A program made the translations under genes and the position numbers. DNA of 64,000 nt from CBDCUW01 sp965222745 (lineage in GTDB: Bacteria; Planctomycetota; Planctomycetia; Pirellulales; Pirellulaceae), in NCBI GenBank assembly GCA_965222745.1, contig CBDCUW010000005.1, positions 1,054,001-1,118,000 on the forward strand, read 5' to 3'. Below, piece by piece: positions 61,195 through 64,000 of this stretch. The number at the start of each line of letters is the position of its first letter. The first letter of the stretch is position 1. A model generated the notes under the pieces. That model saw only the letters and a program-made list of their open reading frames with translations. It was not told where the DNA came from and made no database searches.

Positions 61195-61518
61195 AGATGC
61201 CTCGCAAACGCGGTTAGAAACATGTAGACACGAAGGGATGTCGAGGCAGCAACGATTTCAAGAACGACGTTATTGTTGTGTAGATATTGCATAACGCCCC
61301 GATACTCCGACGAACGTCGTTCGTTTCAGTATCGCCGGACACCCATGACGATGCAAACGTCGTCGCGACTAGAATTGTGCACACACGTACATGCCTAACG
61401 ACCTCGCGGCAACACCGCTTCTGTTACGATGCAGAGGATACCGACGTGACATTCTTTCACGATCATCATCGTTTACTGATTCAGATCTCTCTTTCTTCCT
61501 TCAAGTCCACGGTTACTC
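61195..61518. other. Gap with imperfect hairpin
   Basis: No gene is seen in these 324 bases. An imperfect hairpin, CGATACT...AGTATCG, lies near 61300-61336 and includes a CGAACGTCGTTCG core. Two promoters, one for each divergent neighbour, should lie here. An integron attC-type reading was considered and rejected. Confidence 0.45.
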
Positions 61519-62143
61519 ATGAACGCGCGACTCATTCCCTTCCTCCTGTGCGTCGTTTTCATCGTTGGCGAATCGGCCGCTCAAAAGGGTGACCGCAAGA
61601 AGAACCCGTCCGGTGAGGCGACGTTGCATGAAGATGCGTCAGGTTTCCCCGCACTACTGAACGATGCCAAAAAAGACGCAATCAAGGAATGCTGGGATCT
61701 CGGTGAGCCCGGCGAATTCACCAGCCGCCATCCTTCTGCTGACGCGGCCGTGAAAATCAAGTACCGGATCTTCGAGCGGGCTGACGAAAAGGCGGCGATC
61801 GTGATTAGCAGTGGGCGAACCGAGTGCATGTTTAAATACGAAGAGACAATCTATGATCTCTATGAAGAAGGTTACTCGGTATACATCCACGATCATCGAG
61901 GCCAAGGTTTCTCCGGGCCGACGATTGGGACGGAGAAGGATCCCAGGTGGACCCTACCATCAGGAGACCTTTGACCTGAACACTGCGAAAAAGCAGGCGC
62001 TAACGCACAGCCCCCAGCGCTACCAGCGCGTTCGTGACCTGTTCACCACGCACGAGCTTCTCATCGAGCATGACGACTATCGCAACAAGACCATGCGCTT
62101 GATCCGCGATTTTTTCGCAAAGCACGCCCAAAGCAGCGACTGA
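61519..62143 (+). pseudogene. Decayed lysophospholipase/alpha-beta hydrolase gene with internal deletions
   Basis: The first 145 codons from ATG 61519 form the N-terminal part of a Hydrolase_4-type enzyme: signal peptide (LIPFLLCVVFIVGESAA), then AIVISSGRTECMFKYEETIY and SVYIHDHRGQGFSGP, before a stop at 61972. A different frame then reads GGPYHQETFDLNTAKKQALT, THSPQRYQRVRDLF and, fused directly, HELLIEHDDYRNKTMRLIRD. In intact relatives these are separated by the catalytic Ser, Asp and lid regions, so at least two internal deletions and a frame change occurred. The Ser nucleophile motif is missing. It should be non-functional. Confidence 0.85.
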
Positions 62144-62257
62144 TACATCATGTTTCATGATGGTGGTGCAGAAGTAGTATCGGTCGCCCGCTGCAAGTGG
62201 GTGGGCTTTCTGCGGGCGGTTATCCGATCCCTGTCAGTTAGCGAGTCTTGTCTGACG

Positions 62258-62310
62258 GTAGGGCCGGTTCTACCGGCCACAATATTTTCGGCCGGTGGAA
62301 CCGGCCCTAC
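62258..62310. terminator. Long hairpin at the queG stop
   Basis: Arms at 62258-62278 and 62290-62310 (GTAGGGCCGGTT...CCGGCC and complement) match in 20 of 21 positions with an 11-base loop (ACAATATTTTC). The arm overlaps the stop codon of queG. It may serve as a terminator between the convergent queG and lysophospholipase-remnant ends; similar GGCCGG-rich hairpins make a further repeat family. No T-run follows. Confidence 0.7.
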
Positions 62311-63506
62311 TTCACTTCGCCAGCGAGGGCGAGCTGGATTTCGTTGCTCACTTCGGTGTCTTTTTCTATGCGAATTCGGTTCTTTAGACCTTCGATTGCC
62401 TCGTTGGTTTTGATTCGGCTCAGCGCCCAGGCCGAGGCGGCTCGTACGATCGGTTCGTTGTCGTTCAAGCCGATGATTAACGTGTTGACGGCTGCTGGGT
62501 CGCGTTGATTGCCCAGCACGATCGCCGCGTTTCTCAAGATTCCTCGGCGGCGTGTTCGCCAAAGTGGTGTCTTGCGAAATCGCTTGCGAAATTCGTTGTC
62601 GTCGATCGAAAAGAGCTCGGCCAGATCGAGCGTTTCCAGCCGGCGCGGTGGGTGGTCTGACTTTCTTTGTGGTTTTCGATTCCACGGGCACACTTCTTGG
62701 CAGATGTCGCAGCCGAACAACCAGTCACCGATCGCCGACCTCAGTGGTCGATCGATGTGGCCGCGGTGTTCGATGGTCAAGTAAGCGATGCATTTGGTTG
62801 CATCCAGCACACCGGCTTGGGGAAACGCATTGGTTGGGCAAGCTTGCAGGCAGGCGGTGCAGGTGCCGCAGTGAAAGCCATCGTGAGGATCGTCGGGGGG
62901 AAGTTCGACGTCGGTCAACAAGCAGGCCAGAAAGAAATAACTTCCCAGTGTTTTGCTGAGCAACAGTGTGTTTTTGCCGCGCCAGCCAAGTCCGGCTAGC
63001 TCCGCGACCTCGCGTTCCATCAGCGGCGCCGTGTCGACCACACCACGCACGTTTGCTTGGGGATACTCGGATTGCAGCAGCCGGCCGAGTCGCTTGAGTT
63101 TGGGGTGAATGGTGTCGTGGTAGTCGTCACCGCACCACGCGTAGCGGGCGATCTTTCCGCGACCGATTTTGGCGGTCTGAAATCGGCCGCAATCGTAGGG
63201 ATGCGCCAGGACGACGATCGACCGCGCCCCGACGAGGATGCTGCTGGGATTTTGATAGGCACCGCTGCGGTTGGCGAAGTAATCCATTTCGCCGGCGAAG
63301 CCTGATTCGATCCAACGAAGCAGATCGTTGTAGCCGGTCGACGTGACTGCCGGCGTGACGCCACAGAGAACGAATCCTTCACTCGTCGCGGCCTGGCGGA
63401 GGAAGTCGAGCGCGGATCGAAGTTGCGTCAGGTTTTGATCTGTTACCCGACGGTGACCGCTATCGTTCGATTCGTTGTCCAACTGGTCGCGTCGCGATTC
63501 GATCAT
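62307..63506 (-). CDS. queG: Epoxyqueuosine reductase QueG with C-terminal HEAT-like repeats
   Basis: The 399-residue protein has the QueG core with FANRSGAYQNPSSILVGARS, the two ferredoxin-type cluster motifs CGTCTACLQACPTNAF and CDICQEVCPWN, and TPLWRTRRRGILRNAAI; the last about 70 residues are HEAT-like (INGLNDNEPIVRAASAWALS type). It reduces epoxyqueuosine to queuosine at tRNA wobble position 34. ATG 63506 overlaps the end of the upstream gene by 47 bases, so the two are probably cotranscribed. HEAT tails are known in some QueG proteins. Confidence 0.95.
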   Translation of the reverse strand: MIESRRDQLDNESNDSGHRRVTDQNLTQLRSALDFLRQAATSEGFVLCGVTPAVTSTGYNDLLRWIESGFAGEMDYFANRSGAYQNPSSILVGARSIVVLAHPYDCGRFQTAKIGRGKIARYAWCGDDYHDTIHPKLKRLGRLLQSEYPQANVRGVVDTAPLMEREVAELAGLGWRGKNTLLLSKTLGSYFFLACLLTDVELPPDDPHDGFHCGTCTACLQACPTNAFPQAGVLDATKCIAYLTIEHRGHIDRPLRSAIGDWLFGCDICQEVCPWNRKPQRKSDHPPRRLETLDLAELFSIDDNEFRKRFRKTPLWRTRRRGILRNAAIVLGNQRDPAAVNTLIIGLNDNEPIVRAASAWALSRIKTNEAIEGLKNRIRIEKDTEVSNEIQLALAGEVK

Positions 63507-64000
63507 GGTTGTTGCGAATGGCGTGGCGGTAGTAAGTTTCCAAGCAGAGTGCCGCCATCGAAGTTGTGTAGACCGTTCCGCCGTAGCGTCCCCACATCGT
63601 ATCGGACGACCAGCTGCCGTCGGGGCGTTGTGTCGCTAACAGTCGTTGTTGTAGTGCCTGATTCCATTGTTGCCAGGCATCGTTTTGTAGTTGGTGCAGA
63701 CCCAGCGTTGCATAGTACCAATAATAGTAGTTGTCTTGACCGACACCGGGAGGTTGTTGCAAAAGGTATCGCTGGGCCTCGTCCAATTCCGCTTGCGGCA
63801 CTTGCTGTCCGATCAGCAATCTGGTCGCCAGGGCTTCAGCGGTCATCGTACGGCTGGGTGGTTCATCGGGCCGATAGCTTGCCAGCCCGCCCGTTTGTCC
63901 TTTTCGGACGGTGAGAAGAAACCGTTGGATGCCGGCCACGGCGCGGTTGTCGATTGGAATTTGGGCGCGGTGCCCGGCGTCCAACACCATCGCTTGCCAG
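63460..64000 (-). CDS. Squalene cyclase/prenyltransferase-like repeat protein (partial, N-terminus outside window)
   Basis: The frame is open to the right edge, so the protein start lies outside; about 176 residues are seen. It contains QRPDGSWSSDTMWGRYGGTV and YTTSMAALCLETYYRH, the QW-type repeat of squalene/oxidosqualene cyclases and related planctomycete alpha-toroid proteins, and DNYYYWYYATLGLHQ. The alpha-alpha barrel fold is likely, but a cyclase activity cannot be inferred from the C-terminal part alone; many such proteins in planctomycetes are of unknown function. It is followed by queG with overlapping frames. Confidence 0.8.
   Translation of the reverse strand, partial: WQAMVLDAGHRAQIPIDNRAVAGIQRFLLTVRKGQTGGLASYRPDEPPSRTMTAEALATRLLIGQQVPQAELDEAQRYLLQQPPGVGQDNYYYWYYATLGLHQLQNDAWQQWNQALQQRLLATQRPDGSWSSDTMWGRYGGTVYTTSMAALCLETYYRHAIRNNHDRIATRPVGQRIER

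Noticed and set aside
61270..61345. Integron attC-like site from the imperfect hairpin
   Set aside because: Neither RYYYAAC nor GTTRRRY core sites are found in the right places.
1..64000. CRISPR arrays, tRNA or rRNA genes, prophage
   Set aside because: No regularly spaced direct repeats with unique spacers, no tRNA or rRNA signature, no phage structural genes seen in the reading.

Overview
The window looks like a chromosome segment of a planctomycete, most likely of the Pirellulaceae type. The basis is a combination of families rather than any single marker: a DUF1559 protein with a prepilin-type N-terminus, PEP-CTERM and DUF1080 secreted proteins, EF-hand proteins, large Ser/Thr kinases, a BlaI/M56 pair, a futalosine-pathway menaquinone pair, and tetrahydromethanopterin (H4MPT)-linked C1 genes (fae, an mtdB-like gene and an ATP-grasp gene), which outside methanogens and methylotrophs are characteristic of planctomycetes. 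GC is moderately high, gene density is moderate, and the intergenic spaces are full of small palindromic repeats. I recognised no rRNA, tRNA, CRISPR array or prophage.

Layout. 1-6083 (minus strand): an EF-hand protein running off the left edge, a MoxR ATPase, a DUF1559 protein, then mqnE and a UbiA-type prenyltransferase (mqnP). 6210-7067: a GxxExxY gene between two related repeats with inverted ends. 7080-8948: a seven-haem cytochrome c/TPR protein. 9234-12295: three consecutive SPFH genes, the last two being hflK-hflC. 12497-14246: an EF-hand membrane protein and a Tat-exported TIM-barrel protein. 14549-18955 (minus): a Ser/Thr kinase and a large GH38-like protein. 19526-25541: a three-gene cluster starting with a PilM-like ATPase and continuing with two methionine- and acid-rich membrane proteins. 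25761-26353: an IS200-type insertion sequence. 26369-29343: C1-transfer genes. 29707-34479 (minus): an M56/BlaI pair with a visible palindromic operator, and an ECF sigma/anti-sigma/secreted-protein operon. 34966-37633: a 5'-truncated CxxCH protein beside a DDE-type insertion sequence. 37674-40807 (minus): a small gene and two coupled glycosyltransferase-like genes that share a Cys-rich N-terminal domain.

40909-45585 encodes a 1558-residue protein combining kinase, STAND-type NTPase, membrane segment, repeat region and FGE-sulfatase domain; it is divergent from an uncharacterised gene that may be frameshifted. 47038-49148 is dapF-xseA. 49683-56971 is a fatty-acid beta-oxidation operon (acyl-CoA synthetase, thiolase, hydratase/dehydrogenase, acyl-CoA dehydrogenase), followed by a patatin gene. 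58107-62143 holds PEP-CTERM, DUF1080 and ComEC-like metallo-beta-lactamase genes plus a decayed lysophospholipase gene. 62307-64000 is queG and a squalene-cyclase-like repeat protein running off the right edge.

The observations most worth a second look are the kinase-STAND-FGE protein and its divergent neighbour, the repeat-flanked GxxExxY cassette, the paired Cys-rich N-terminal domains of the two glycosyltransferases, a short intergenic repeat that also lies in frame (twice, in tandem) inside the acyl-CoA synthetase, and the GWVxxLQGYHYY motif shared by the PilM-like protein and the M56 peptidase. All functional statements rest on recognised motifs and context; no database search was possible.
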